From Aquirufa ecclesiirivi (GTDB taxonomy: Bacteria; Bacteroidota; Bacteroidia; Cytophagales; Spirosomataceae): 64,000 nucleotides of DNA. The stretch lies in contig NZ_JAANOP010000003.1 of the NCBI RefSeq assembly GCF_011250515.1, forward strand, positions 186,001-250,000, given 5' to 3'. The notes under the pieces were generated by a model that made no database searches, had not been told where the DNA came from, and saw only the letters and a program-made list of their open reading frames with translations. This document shows, one piece after another, positions 38,878 through 48,298 of the stretch. Within the stretch, counting starts at the first letter, position 1. Each line of letters opens with the position of its first letter. The translations under genes and the position numbers were made by a program.

Positions 38878-40206
38878 TTAGACAAATCTGCCCAATAAAT
38901 TTTCTAAATATTCTTGTTTACCAGAAATCAAGGCTGGCTCCCCAATTTCGGTAGCAATTTGATACAAGTCTTCTAATTTCAATTTACCTTGTTCGAATTC
39001 AGCACCTTTACCTGAATCAAAGCTAGCATAACGAGCCGCTTTCAATTTATCCATTTCTCCGTGAGTCAAAATCTTATCAGCAATTAACAAAGCACGCGCA
39101 ATGGTATCCATTCCTCCAACGTGAGCATAGAATAAATCAGCCGCATCAGTTGAATTTCTACGACGCTTCGCATCAAAGTTGATACCACCACCAGCTAATC
39201 CACCCTGGCGTAAAACAATAGCCATGGCTTCCGCCCACTCATAAATATCTGTAGGGAACTGATCGGTATCCCAGCCATTTTGGTAATCGCCACGGTTGGC
39301 ATCCAAAGAAGCTAACATGCCATTATCAGAGGCCACTTGGCACTCATGAGCAAATGTATGACCCGCTAATGTAGCGTGGTTAACCTCTAGATTTAGTCCA
39401 AATTCGGACAATAAATCAAACTCTCTCAAGAATCCAATTACTGTTGCCGAATCATAATCATATTGGTGTTTAGTTGGCTCACAAGGTTTTGGTTCAATAA
39501 AGAACTTCCCTGTAAATCCATTTCTACGAGCATATTCTACACAAGTATGTAACATTCGAGCAAAATGCTCGCGCTCACGCTTCATGTCGGTATTCAATAA
39601 AGTCATATATCCTTCTCTACCTCCCCAGAATACATAGCCGCGTCCACCTAATTTGATGGTTGCGTCAATGGCCGATTTTAACTGAGCTCCTGCATGTGCT
39701 ACCACTTCAAAATTGGGGTTAGTCGAAGCGCCATTCATATAACGCTCGTTCGAGAACAAGTTGGCTGTCCCCCATAATAATTGCACACCACTTTCTGCCT
39801 GTTTTTTGGCAAAAATGTCCGAGATATATTGCACACGGCTTGAAAATTCTTTCGGATCTTGAGATTGATCAATCGCATCTACGTCGTGAAAACAATAAAA
39901 TGGTGCACCCATTTTAGTAATAAATTCAAATGCGGCATCTGCTTTATCGGCAGCACGCTGACGTGGGTCAGATGCTACATCCCAAGGATAATGATGTGTT
40001 CCTGGGCCAAACGGATCTGAACCGTCTCCACAGAATGAGTGCCAATAGGCGATAGCAAATCGAAGGTGCTCCTTCATGGTTTTACCCGCTACTATTCTAT
40101 TTTCATCATAGTAACGAAATGCTAAAGGATTGTCGGAATCTACTCCTTCAAATTTAATTTTTTCAATGCCCTTGAAATATTCTTTTTGGCCTATAATAAC
40201 ACTCAT
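38878..40206 (-). CDS. xylA: Xylose isomerase
   Basis: XylA interconverts D-xylose and D-xylulose (and glucose with fructose) using two divalent metals. The 442 residues match the class II enzyme. Catalytic and metal-site motifs are seen in order: FYCFHDVDA (catalytic His), [48 protein letters not shown] and SLDANRGD. No xylulokinase or xylose transporter is next to it. The operon continues with a GH106-like hydrolase and an AlkD-like protein. Confidence 0.96.
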   Translation of the reverse strand: MSVIIGQKEYFKGIEKIKFEGVDSDNPLAFRYYDENRIVAGKTMKEHLRFAIAYWHSFCGDGSDPFGPGTHHYPWDVASDPRQRAADKADAAFEFITKMGAPFYCFHDVDAIDQSQDPKEFSSRVQYISDIFAKKQAESGVQLLWGTANLFSNERYMNGASTNPNFEVVAHAGAQLKSAIDATIKLGGRGYVFWGGREGYMTLLNTDMKREREHFARMLHTCVEYARRNGFTGKFFIEPKPCEPTKHQYDYDSATVIGFLREFDLLSEFGLNLEVNHATLAGHTFAHECQVASDNGMLASLDANRGDYQNGWDTDQFPTDIYEWAEAMAIVLRQGGLAGGGINFDAKRRRNSTDAADLFYAHVGGMDTIARALLIADKILTHGEMDKLKAARYASFDSGKGAEFEQGKLKLEDLYQIATEIGEPALISGKQEYLENLLGRFV

Positions 40207-40238
40207 GGTTGAACAGTTTAATTTTTATCTATAAGCTT

Positions 40239-40246
40239 CAAAACTA
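40239..40246 (-). promoter_or_regulatory. -7 promoter element of the xylA operon
   Basis: The minus strand reads TAGTTTTG, an exact TAnnTTTG, 33 bp before the xylA start. A -33 box at the right spacing is not evident. Confidence 0.45.
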
Positions 40247-40355
40247 CAAAATCTACCCAAGACTAAAATAGCTAAGTGTCTTTTTTTTTAGTCTATCCTG
40301 CCTAAGAATAAACGGAGAGAACAGAATAGATGAACAAAGAGTAAAATCTTTTTTC

Positions 40356-40363
40356 TATTTTTG
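40356..40363 (+). promoter_or_regulatory. -7 promoter element of the M1 peptidase gene
   Basis: TATTTTTG fits TAnnTTTG and lies 19 bp before the ATG at 40382. It overlaps a TTG codon that would otherwise extend the gene, so the longer start is rejected. Confidence 0.45.
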
Positions 40364-40381
40364 AAAAAAAAGAGCTCATCA

Positions 40382-42739
40382 ATGACAAAAAAACTATTCT
40401 TCTTCCTTCTGCTAGGACTTTTTGCTAATCCTATATTTGGACAATCACCTGCAGGTACTTACAACGCAAACAATCGGTTCGAACAATTAGAATCCATCCT
40501 GCCTACACCTAATAGCTATCGTACTGCCAGCGGTTCCCCTGGTAAAGATTACTGGCAGCAACGTGCGGATTATGACATCAAAGTGGAGTTAGATGATATC
40601 AATAGAAAGATTATTGGTTCAGAAACTATTACTTATTTCAATAATTCGCCGGATGAGTTACCCTATTTATGGCTGCAATTAGACCAAAATTTATTTGAAA
40701 AAGGATCGGCTGGTAGCACAACGAAAACGGGCGACATCAAAAACGGTATTTCTGCATCTGCTTTTAAAGAACTAACAGATCCAAAAAGCTATGGATACAA
40801 AATTACGGCGGTAAAAGACATAAAAGGTAATGCATTACGCTATACCATCAATCAAACGATGATGCGCATCGACCTACCTACTCCTGTAAAATCGGGTGCT
40901 AGTGTTAGTTTTGCTATTGATTGGAATTATTTAATCACCGAATATTACGGTCGTTCTGGATATGAGTTTTTTGCCAAAGACGGTAATGCCAATTATTTCA
41001 TTGCTCATTGGTTCCCAAGAATGGCGGTGTACAATGATGTATATGGCTGGCAACACAAGCAGTTTTTAGGCCAAGGAGAATTTACCTTGAACTTTGGAAA
41101 CTATAAAGTGGCGATCACGGCACCCAATGACATCGTGGTTGGTGCTGGAGGAGAGTTATTGAATCCAAACCAAGTAATGACGGCGACTCAATTAAAACGT
41201 TGGGAGAAGGCTAAAACAGCCACTCGCCCTGTGGAAATTATCAATCAAGAAGAAGCAGAGCAAGCCGAAAAAGGAAAGCCAACGGGTAAAAAAACCTGGA
41301 TTTATAAGGCAGACAATGTACGTGATTTTGCATTTACGGCTTCCCGTAAATTCATTTGGGATGCCATGCAAGTGGATGTAGAAGGTAAAAAAGTTTGGGC
41401 GATGTCTTATTATTCCAAAGAAGGAAATCCACTTTGGGGGAAATATTCCACGATGGTGGTAGCACATACCTTACGTTCCTATTCCAAAAGAACGGTTGCT
41501 TATCCTTATCCAGTAGCTATATCTTGTCATGCTACCCTAGGTGGTGGAATGGAATACCCGATGATCTCCTTCAATGGCGGTCGGCCAGAAACCGATGGCA
41601 CCTATTCAGAAAATGTTAAAAATGGCATGATTGGGGTTATTATTCATGAAGTTGGGCACAACTTCTTTCCAATGATCATCAATTCTGATGAAAGACAATG
41701 GTCCTGGATGGATGAAGGTTTGAATACCTTTTGTCAATACTTGGCAGAGCAAGAATGGGATCGTAATTTCCCAGCTAGACGTGGCGAAGCACAGAGCATT
41801 GTTCCTTACATGCGTTTAGATTCAAAAAATCAAGTTCCAGTGATGGCCAATTCTGAAAACATCATGGATTTTGGAAATAATGCTTACGCTAAACCTGCTG
41901 CGGCTTTAAACATCCTTCGTGAAACTGTAATGGGTCGCGAGTTATTTGATTATGCATTCAAAGAATACGCAAGACGCTGGGCATTCAAACAACCGTATCC
42001 TGCTGATTTCTTCCGTACCTTAGAAGATGCATCTGGAGTAGATTTAGATTGGTTTTGGAGAGGCTGGTTCTATGGTACAGAGCCTGTTAATCAATCCATT
42101 GAAACCGTGGAATGGTATGGCATAGATAACCAAGACCCCATCGCCAAAAAAGCAAAAGACAAAGCTGATTTTACGGCTAAAAGAGAAACCATTTCGAATA
42201 TCCGTAATAAAACGGATATCAAAGAAACGGTGGTAGAAAAAGACCCTGACATGAAGGACTTTTACAATAGCTATGACCGTTTTGCTACCTCGGATGCAGA
42301 AAAGAAAAAATACCAAGATTACCTAGCTTCTTTATCGGATGATGAGCGCAAATTGGTCGCTGAAGGAAAGAATTTCTATGTGGTTAATTTTAAAAATAAA
42401 GGTGGATTACCGATGCCCGTTATTGTTAAATTAAGCTTTGAAGATGGAACAGAGGAAGTGCTTCGTTTTCCAGCAGAAATCTGGCGCTTGAATGATGTAC
42501 AGGCAAAGAAAATCATTCCTACTAGTAAAAAAGTAGCGAAATGGACTCTAGATCCATATTATGAAATCGCGGATATTGATACAGACGACAATTCATTCCC
42601 TCGCGAACCCGCACAACCTACACGTGTTCAGCTATTTAAAGCACAACCACGAAGTTATGGAGCTGGCCAAGCTAACCCAATGCAAGAGGCACAAAATGCT
42701 AAAAAAGCGGCTGGAGCGGTTACAGGTTCTAAAAACTAA
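40382..42739 (+). CDS. M1-family zinc metallopeptidase, exported
   Basis: The 785-residue product starts with a signal peptide (about 1-19, ending NPIFG). The M1 catalytic domain shows GGMEYP (near 388, the substrate N-terminus site, a GAMEN variant). The zinc site is HEVGH at 422-426 with Glu445 in WMDEG. A C-terminal part without a clear family (about 550-785) is rich in Lys and Asp. It should be a periplasmic or surface aminopeptidase. It is divergent from xylA and ends in a bidirectional terminator. Confidence 0.9.
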   Translation: MTKKLFFFLLLGLFANPIFGQSPAGTYNANNRFEQLESILPTPNSYRTASGSPGKDYWQQRADYDIKVELDDINRKIIGSETITYFNNSPDELPYLWLQLDQNLFEKGSAGSTTKTGDIKNGISASAFKELTDPKSYGYKITAVKDIKGNALRYTINQTMMRIDLPTPVKSGASVSFAIDWNYLITEYYGRSGYEFFAKDGNANYFIAHWFPRMAVYNDVYGWQHKQFLGQGEFTLNFGNYKVAITAPNDIVVGAGGELLNPNQVMTATQLKRWEKAKTATRPVEIINQEEAEQAEKGKPTGKKTWIYKADNVRDFAFTASRKFIWDAMQVDVEGKKVWAMSYYSKEGNPLWGKYSTMVVAHTLRSYSKRTVAYPYPVAISCHATLGGGMEYPMISFNGGRPETDGTYSENVKNGMIGVIIHEVGHNFFPMIINSDERQWSWMDEGLNTFCQYLAEQEWDRNFPARRGEAQSIVPYMRLDSKNQVPVMANSENIMDFGNNAYAKPAAALNILRETVMGRELFDYAFKEYARRWAFKQPYPADFFRTLEDASGVDLDWFWRGWFYGTEPVNQSIETVEWYGIDNQDPIAKKAKDKADFTAKRETISNIRNKTDIKETVVEKDPDMKDFYNSYDRFATSDAEKKKYQDYLASLSDDERKLVAEGKNFYVVNFKNKGGLPMPVIVKLSFEDGTEEVLRFPAEIWRLNDVQAKKIIPTSKKVAKWTLDPYYEIADIDTDDNSFPREPAQPTRVQLFKAQPRSYGAGQANPMQEAQNAKKAAGAVTGSKN

Positions 42740-42755
42740 TTTACTTCTTTGGATT

Positions 42756-42795
42756 CATAAAAAATGTCAACCTCACGGGGTTGATATTTTTTATG
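42756..42795. terminator. Bidirectional intrinsic terminator between M1 peptidase and crtB
   Basis: Stem CATAAAAAATGTCAACC (42756-42772) with GGTTGATATTTTTTATG (42779-42795) has one G-T wobble and a 6-base loop. It lies between the convergent stops at 42739 and 42820. Confidence 0.82.
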
Positions 42796-42819
42796 AATAA
42801 CTAATTCAATTGATTCAAA

Positions 42820-43650
42820 TTACACTAATCCACATTTCATTTTAATAAATATCCATAGTTTCTCTCCATCAGGAACTCGGACACGTTCTTCCTTTATTTG
42901 TTGAAGTGGAGCTTGCTTAATTCTTTCAAATAAGCGCGTATAATATAAATATGCCAATAGAACGCCATTTTTGGCTTCTTGGGGTAAACGATTGATTCCA
43001 CGCAATCCTGCATCAAAGTCCAGTTGAATATCAGCCTCTATGTCCTTTTTATCTTTTTCTGTCATCGTCAAATAATCAATTCCCGGGAAATATACCCTCC
43101 CTCTCTCATCAAAATCCGATTTAATATCTCGCAAAAAATTGATTTTCTGAAAAGTGGAACCCAAGGCACAAGCGTCCGATCTCAAGGCAGTGTATTTCGA
43201 TTTATCTCCTTGACAAAAAACATGCAAGCACATTAATCCTACTACCTCCGCTGAACCATATATGTATCGTTTATATCCCATTTCATCATACTGAGTTTCA
43301 AACAAATCAAGCTCCATAGAATATAAAAATGCATCCACTAATTCCTGCTCCATTCCAAATTCATGATAAACACGCTGAAATGACTCTAAGATAGGATTCA
43401 AACTTATTTTTTCTTCTAATGCCCAATAGGTATCTTTTTTGAATCGCTCAAACAAAACTTTTTTATCATGGTCATGAAAAGTATCTACAATTTCATCGGC
43501 CAAACGAACAAATCCATAAATCGCATAAATCGGATCATGAAACCGACTAGACAAGGTCTTGATTCCAGATGAAAAGGAAGTAGAATAGGCATTGGTCAAC
43601 AATTTAGAACAAGCCAAAGAAACACGCTGATATAAGTCTATTTGGGTCAT
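42820..43650 (-). CDS. crtB: Phytoene synthase (squalene/phytoene synthase family)
   Basis: It condenses two geranylgeranyl diphosphates to phytoene, the first committed carotenoid step. The 276 residues carry both Asp-rich motifs: VRLADEIVDTFHD (about 47-59) and FLRDIKSDFDERGRVYFP (about 172-189). AYSTSFSSGIKTL near the start is also typical. It begins 1 bp after crtI, so the two are translationally linked. With crtI it predicts a pigmented cell, as is usual for Cytophagales. Confidence 0.93.
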   Translation of the reverse strand: MTQIDLYQRVSLACSKLLTNAYSTSFSSGIKTLSSRFHDPIYAIYGFVRLADEIVDTFHDHDKKVLFERFKKDTYWALEEKISLNPILESFQRVYHEFGMEQELVDAFLYSMELDLFETQYDEMGYKRYIYGSAEVVGLMCLHVFCQGDKSKYTALRSDACALGSTFQKINFLRDIKSDFDERGRVYFPGIDYLTMTEKDKKDIEADIQLDFDAGLRGINRLPQEAKNGVLLAYLYYTRLFERIKQAPLQQIKEERVRVPDGEKLWIFIKMKCGLV

Positions 43651-43651
43651 G

Positions 43652-45127
43652 CTATTTTCTTAGGGATTTATCTACTTCATTGGCAACCACCAATCCAGAA
43701 ATTAAGGAAGGAGGAACACCGGGGCCTGGAACAGTCAACTGGCCCGTATAATATAAATTATCTAGCTTTTTATTTTTCAAGCTAGGTTTTAATATAGCCG
43801 TTTGGAATAAGGTATTGGCTAATCCATAGGCATTTCCCTTAAATGCATGGTAGTCCGACATAAAATCTTGGTGGGCATAAGAACGCTTATACACAATAAA
43901 ATCTCGAATATTTTCTCCGCAATAAGCTTCCAAACGGTCCATTAATTGAAGGAAATACTTTTCTCTGTGCGCTTCGGTATCTTCTAAATTAGGGGCAACA
44001 GGAATTAACAAAAAGAGATTTTCACATCCTTCCGGTGCCACAGATGGATCCGTCACCGAAGGGGCACTGGCATAAAACAAAGGATCAGAAGGCCAAGCTG
44101 GATCGGTATAAATTTCGTGTGAATGGACTGAAAAGTCTCGATCAAAAAATAAATTATGATGTTTTAGTTTCGGTAATCGCTTGGAAATGCCTAAGTAAAA
44201 CAACAAAGACGAAGGAGCCATCACTCGCTTATCCCAATACTCTTCAGTATAGTTCCTGAAATCATCTCCTAATAATTGTTCCACCCAATGGTAATCCGCA
44301 CTGGCTACCACCATATCAGCTTCAATTAAACCCTTAGCTGTTTTAACTGCTCTAACATGTTTATTAACAATCTCAAAACCTGTCACTTCCGAATTGTAAG
44401 TGAACTTTACTTGCTTTTCCTCGGCTAAAGCCACCATGCCGTTCACGATTTGGTGCATTCCTCCCATGGGATACCAAGTACCCATAGTAATCTCAGCAAA
44501 ATTCATCAAGCTATACATAGCAGGCGTATTTTGAGATATAGCACCTAAAAATAAAATAGGGAATTCCATCAATTTCAAAATGGTTCCCGATTTAAAAAAC
44601 TTACGGATATGTTTGTAGAAGGAAGAAAAAACATCCATACGGATGGCATCTACCAGCAGTTTTACACTTAAAAATTCAGTGATTTTCACCGATGGACGCC
44701 ATACAAAATCCTGAATACCCACTCGGTACTTATAGGCTGCTTGGTGCAAAAACTTGTCCAATTGCTCGGAAGCCCCTACCTCATACGATTCAAAAAGCGC
44801 TTTAATTCCCTCCAATTCGGCCGGAACATCAATGACTTCTGAATCAGATAATATGACAGAATAGGAAGGATCAAGTCGCTTCAACTCATAATAATCTGAA
44901 GGTTTTTTTCCAAATTTTCCAAAATAGGTTTCAAAAATATCTGGCATCCAATACCAGCTTGGTCCCATATCAAATACAAATCCTCCCTCCCTAAATACGC
45001 GAGCTCTTCCACCCGGTTCTGCGTTTTTTTCTAATACCTGTACCTCGTATCCTCGGTCAGCTAAAGCTGTAGCTGCTGATATACCAGAAAAGCCTGCGCC
45101 GATCACTATTATCTTTTTCTTTTTCAT
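43652..45127 (-). CDS. crtI: Phytoene desaturase, CrtI family
   Basis: The enzyme desaturates phytoene toward lycopene with FAD. The Met at 45127 (MKKKKIIVIGAGFSG) is chosen; a Met nine residues upstream lies at or before the predicted transcription start. The 491 residues show the N-terminal dinucleotide-binding fold (VIGAGFSGISAATALADRG, then VLEKNAEPGGRAR). The C-terminal carotenoid signature is NLYYTGQLTVPGPGVPPSLISG, spread over about 450-475. It heads the crtI-crtB operon. Confidence 0.94.
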   Translation of the reverse strand: MKKKKIIVIGAGFSGISAATALADRGYEVQVLEKNAEPGGRARVFREGGFVFDMGPSWYWMPDIFETYFGKFGKKPSDYYELKRLDPSYSVILSDSEVIDVPAELEGIKALFESYEVGASEQLDKFLHQAAYKYRVGIQDFVWRPSVKITEFLSVKLLVDAIRMDVFSSFYKHIRKFFKSGTILKLMEFPILFLGAISQNTPAMYSLMNFAEITMGTWYPMGGMHQIVNGMVALAEEKQVKFTYNSEVTGFEIVNKHVRAVKTAKGLIEADMVVASADYHWVEQLLGDDFRNYTEEYWDKRVMAPSSLLFYLGISKRLPKLKHHNLFFDRDFSVHSHEIYTDPAWPSDPLFYASAPSVTDPSVAPEGCENLFLLIPVAPNLEDTEAHREKYFLQLMDRLEAYCGENIRDFIVYKRSYAHQDFMSDYHAFKGNAYGLANTLFQTAILKPSLKNKKLDNLYYTGQLTVPGPGVPPSLISGLVVANEVDKSLRK

Positions 45128-45151
45128 TCTATTCAAATAATTGAACCTAAA

Positions 45152-45159
45152 CAAATATA
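45152..45159 (-). promoter_or_regulatory. -7 promoter element of crtI-crtB
   Basis: The minus strand reads TATATTTG, an exact TAnnTTTG, 25 bp before the chosen crtI start. It lies right after the sigma-gene terminator, which gives crtI its own transcript. Confidence 0.55.
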
Positions 45160-45193
45160 AACATCTTTTGAAAACAGCTATGCTGCGTAAAAG

Positions 45194-45220
45194 AAAAAGC
45201 CAGACAAAATCTGACTTTTT
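45194..45220 (-). terminator. Intrinsic terminator of the sigma-factor gene
   Basis: In the minus-strand RNA, AAAAAGUCAGA pairs with UCUGGCUUUUU through one U-G wobble, with a 5-base loop. It lies 45 bp after the sigma stop at 45265 and separates it from crtI. Confidence 0.7.
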
Positions 45221-45264
45221 ACTTATTTCTTCTGTTAACCAAAAAACTAATCAATTGTGAAATT

Positions 45265-45768
45265 CTATGCGTACATGTGCAATTTTTTCTTTAACTCCTT
45301 ACGTGCAATATGAATTCGATTTTTAACCGTTCCAATGGGCAAATCCAATTCCTCGGAAATTTCATGGTATTTAAACCCTCTGAAATACATTAAAAACGGT
45401 AATCGATACATCTCGTCTGTTTGATTTAAAGCTTTTTCTAAATCTTCACGGACAAACTCAGATAATGCTTCGTTTGTTTGTAAAGATTCTTGTGAGTTGA
45501 TGAAGTGTAAATTCTCAGTGGTGTCGATAAAAGTATTTCTTCGAACCATTCGTTGGTACTGTGTGATGAACGTGTTTTTCATGATGGTAAACAACCAAGC
45601 TTTTAGATTGGTCCCTTCTGCATACTTTTCACGGTTTGAATATGCCTTCACCAAGGTGTCCTGCACCAAGTCGTTAGCATCATCCAAGTCTTTTGTTAAA
45701 CGTAGTGCAAAGGGTTTCAAAAACTTAGAAAAGCTTCCAACCTGATACGTAAATTCAAGAGCTGTCAC
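45265..45768 (-). CDS. RNA polymerase sigma factor, ECF-type sigma-70 family
   Basis: I place the start at the GTG complementary to 45766-45768, giving 167 residues that begin VTALEFTYQVGSFSKFLKPF. That is the usual N-terminus of this Bacteroidota group, and a promoter sits between it and the only upstream ATG (45816). Region 2 carries DLDDANDLVQDTLVKAY and WLFTIMKNTFI. Region 4 carries YHEISEELDLPIGTVKNRIHIARKEL. No anti-sigma gene follows. The next genes are crtI and crtB, behind a terminator. Regulation of carotenoids by this factor is possible but not shown. Confidence 0.88.
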   Translation of the reverse strand: MTALEFTYQVGSFSKFLKPFALRLTKDLDDANDLVQDTLVKAYSNREKYAEGTNLKAWLFTIMKNTFITQYQRMVRRNTFIDTTENLHFINSQESLQTNEALSEFVREDLEKALNQTDEMYRLPFLMYFRGFKYHEISEELDLPIGTVKNRIHIARKELKKKLHMYA

Positions 45769-45792
45769 AAACGTTGTGTTTGTTTTGTTTAA

Positions 45793-45822
45793 CAAATTTA
45801 TAAAAAGATTAAACAAAACAAA
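45793..45822 (-). promoter_or_regulatory. Promoter of the sigma-factor gene
   Basis: On the minus strand, -33 TTTG (45822-45819) and -7 TAAATTTG (45800-45793) are separated by 18 bp, an excellent match to the Bacteroidota consensus. Transcription would start near 45787, about 20 nt before the GTG. Confidence 0.75.
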
Positions 45823-45964
45823 TTTTTATTTAAAAAAATTATCGCTGTATCTCTCGAACTTGTCGTCCCAAAAAGCTCAATCATCGGTTATCTACCCCCT
45901 AAATTGGGCTAAAAAATAAAATGAGTGTATATTTAAACCCCCATCTGAAAAAGATGGCCTTCGC

Positions 45965-48298
45965 ATGAATTTAAAATCTCGAGTATTATTTTTCTTTCTG
46001 TTTCTACTTTTCCACGAATCATATTCGCAGAAAAGCTGTTTTTGTACCCTCCAAGGAAAAGTCTCTTCCATTGAAAATCGCGAAAAAATCAAAGGGGCCT
46101 ATGTCCATTTAAAAGGTACTAATTTTGCTGTTCAAACAGATTCTCTAGGTTATTTTTCCATCAAAAAAATCTGCCCTGGTACTTATACTTTAGTTTGTGA
46201 AATGAGTAGCTATGACCCGGTTGAAATCAAGGTCAATCTCAGTAATCAACACGAAGAAAACATTGCACTTCATATACATGACGAACACCTACAAGAAGTA
46301 GTAGTAAGTGCCAAAAGAAATGAAACTAGCGCCCAAATGCGTGGCTCATTAAGTTCAGAAGAAAGAAAAGAAAGAGATGGTTTAAATTTGGGTGAAATGC
46401 TAAAAGGCATTTCAGGCGTTCAAAGCTTACAAACTGGAAGTACTATTTCCAAACCCGTCATACATGGAATGCACTCCAGTCGAGTAATTATACTTAATCA
46501 AGGGGTTCGACAAGAAGGTCAAAACTGGGGAAGTGAACATGCTCCTGAGGTAGACCCATTTGTCAGCAAAAACATTCAAGTCATTAAAGGTCCCGCTGGT
46601 TTGCGCTATGGTGGAGATGCCATTGGTGGTATAGTTATGCTAGAACCTAATGCACTCCCAGATACCAGTGGCCTAAAAGGTGAAATACAAAGTATATACT
46701 TCACCAATGGCCGTCAATGGGTAGGCTCAGGTAGCCTAGAAGGAGGCATTGCAGGAGCAAAAGGTTGGGGTTGGCGCGTTCAAGGAACTCTCAAAAACGG
46801 AGGAAATATTCATTCAGCCAACTATTATTTGGCCAATACTGGTGTACAAGAACAAAATTTTTCTGGTCAGATTGGCTATAAAACGCGGAAATTGGGCGCA
46901 GACTTATTCTATAGTCGGTTCCATACCGTACTAGGCATCTTTCTAGGTTCCCATATCGGCAACGTAAGAGATTTAGAAAGGTCCATCGAAATGGCCAGAC
47001 CTCTGGAACAATTTACCCCAACTGAATTTATTCGAAACATCGATCGACCAAACCAAGATGTTATCCATGATTTGTTGAAGTTTAAAAGTTTTTACCAAGT
47101 TTCCTCCAATTATGCTTTGCGTTTCACCTTGGCTCATCAAACAGATGAACGTTTGGAGTTGGATGTATTACGGGCTGGAAAAAACATCAATACCTTAAGT
47201 TTTCAGTTAAGCACTTGGAATGGAGAACTTCTATTGGACGGAACAAATTCCAGTCAATTATGGAAAGGCCAATTTGGTTTAACCTTCTCGCTTCAAGATA
47301 ATATTACCTCAGGAAATCGAGTAAACTCGCCTACCTTAACGACTAGTTTGCTACCTAATTACGAACAAAATAACCTAGGCATATTTGCTATTGAAAGAAT
47401 GGTCAAAGAAAAATGGGAATTGGAATTAGGACTTCGATTGGACCAAAAACAAATTGTCACACATCGACCTATCAAAAATTATTCGTTTATCGTAGACCGT
47501 GATACACAAAACTTTACGGGCCTATCTGGAAGCGCAGGTATCAAATACCACTGGTCAGACAATTTAGAAAGCCACTTCATTTTAGCTAGAGCTTTTAGAG
47601 CTCCAGGAGCCAATGAATTATTCTCCAATGGTGTTCACCATGGGGCAGCAGCTTATGAAATTGGTCAACCCAATTTAAAAGGTGAAACTGCCACCAACCT
47701 AAGCCTTAGCACAGAATATACATTAGAAAAGTGGAACATCGAATTAGGTATGTACAGTAACCATATCCAAGATTTCATTTATTTACGACCCATGGTGAAT
47801 GATGGGCAAGCTGTCTATATTGTGACACTACGTGGCATATTCCCAGGGTTTACCTATGAACAAATCAATGCTCGATTCAACGGATTAGATGGTCAAATTT
47901 CGTATCATATAACTCCCAATTTTTCCTTGCAACAAAAAACAAGCTTGGTCAGAGCTTTCAATATTAAAAATCAAGAATACATGGTCAATATTCCAGCAGA
48001 CCGATTTGAATATTTGATCCGATATCAATTCAATAATAACAAACAATATATCAGCGCTGGGCTTACTCAAGTGTCCAAGCAAAGTCGCGTAGAACCTGGT
48101 TCTGACTATACCGTACCTCCAGCTGCTTATCAATTAATACAACTTAATTGGGGCTACCAATTTAACAAACTGGATGTAGGAATACGCATTACGAATGCCC
48201 TCAATGAGTCGTACCGAGATTATTTAAATAGATTTCGCTATTATACAGATGACCAAGGAAGGAACATCCAATTACGAGTGGCTTACAAATTCAGTTAA
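45965..48298 (+). CDS. TonB-dependent receptor with carboxypeptidase-regulatory-like N-terminal domain
   Basis: The 777-residue protein has a signal peptide (about 1-21). A CarboxypepD_reg-like beta-sandwich follows (about 27-112, CTLQGKVSSIENREKIKGAY), then the plug domain (about 120-235) and a barrel ending in VAYKFS. The plug has PVIHGMHSSRVIILNQGVRQ, SEHAPEVDPFVSKNIQVIKG and GLRYGGDAIGGIV. The SEHAPEVDP stretch resembles zinc/ZnuD-type and some haem-type receptors, so a metal or metal complex is the best guess, with low confidence. Its stop directly abuts the stop of the EnvC-like gene on the other strand. Confidence 0.87.
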   Translation: MNLKSRVLFFFLFLLFHESYSQKSCFCTLQGKVSSIENREKIKGAYVHLKGTNFAVQTDSLGYFSIKKICPGTYTLVCEMSSYDPVEIKVNLSNQHEENIALHIHDEHLQEVVVSAKRNETSAQMRGSLSSEERKERDGLNLGEMLKGISGVQSLQTGSTISKPVIHGMHSSRVIILNQGVRQEGQNWGSEHAPEVDPFVSKNIQVIKGPAGLRYGGDAIGGIVMLEPNALPDTSGLKGEIQSIYFTNGRQWVGSGSLEGGIAGAKGWGWRVQGTLKNGGNIHSANYYLANTGVQEQNFSGQIGYKTRKLGADLFYSRFHTVLGIFLGSHIGNVRDLERSIEMARPLEQFTPTEFIRNIDRPNQDVIHDLLKFKSFYQVSSNYALRFTLAHQTDERLELDVLRAGKNINTLSFQLSTWNGELLLDGTNSSQLWKGQFGLTFSLQDNITSGNRVNSPTLTTSLLPNYEQNNLGIFAIERMVKEKWELELGLRLDQKQIVTHRPIKNYSFIVDRDTQNFTGLSGSAGIKYHWSDNLESHFILARAFRAPGANELFSNGVHHGAAAYEIGQPNLKGETATNLSLSTEYTLEKWNIELGMYSNHIQDFIYLRPMVNDGQAVYIVTLRGIFPGFTYEQINARFNGLDGQISYHITPNFSLQQKTSLVRAFNIKNQEYMVNIPADRFEYLIRYQFNNNKQYISAGLTQVSKQSRVEPGSDYTVPPAAYQLIQLNWGYQFNKLDVGIRITNALNESYRDYLNRFRYYTDDQGRNIQLRVAYKFS

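Noticed and set aside
45941-45957. Small hairpin CCATCT/AGATGG just before the TonB receptor ATG
   Set aside because: Six base pairs in the leader are not enough to call a regulatory element; no operator family is recognised.
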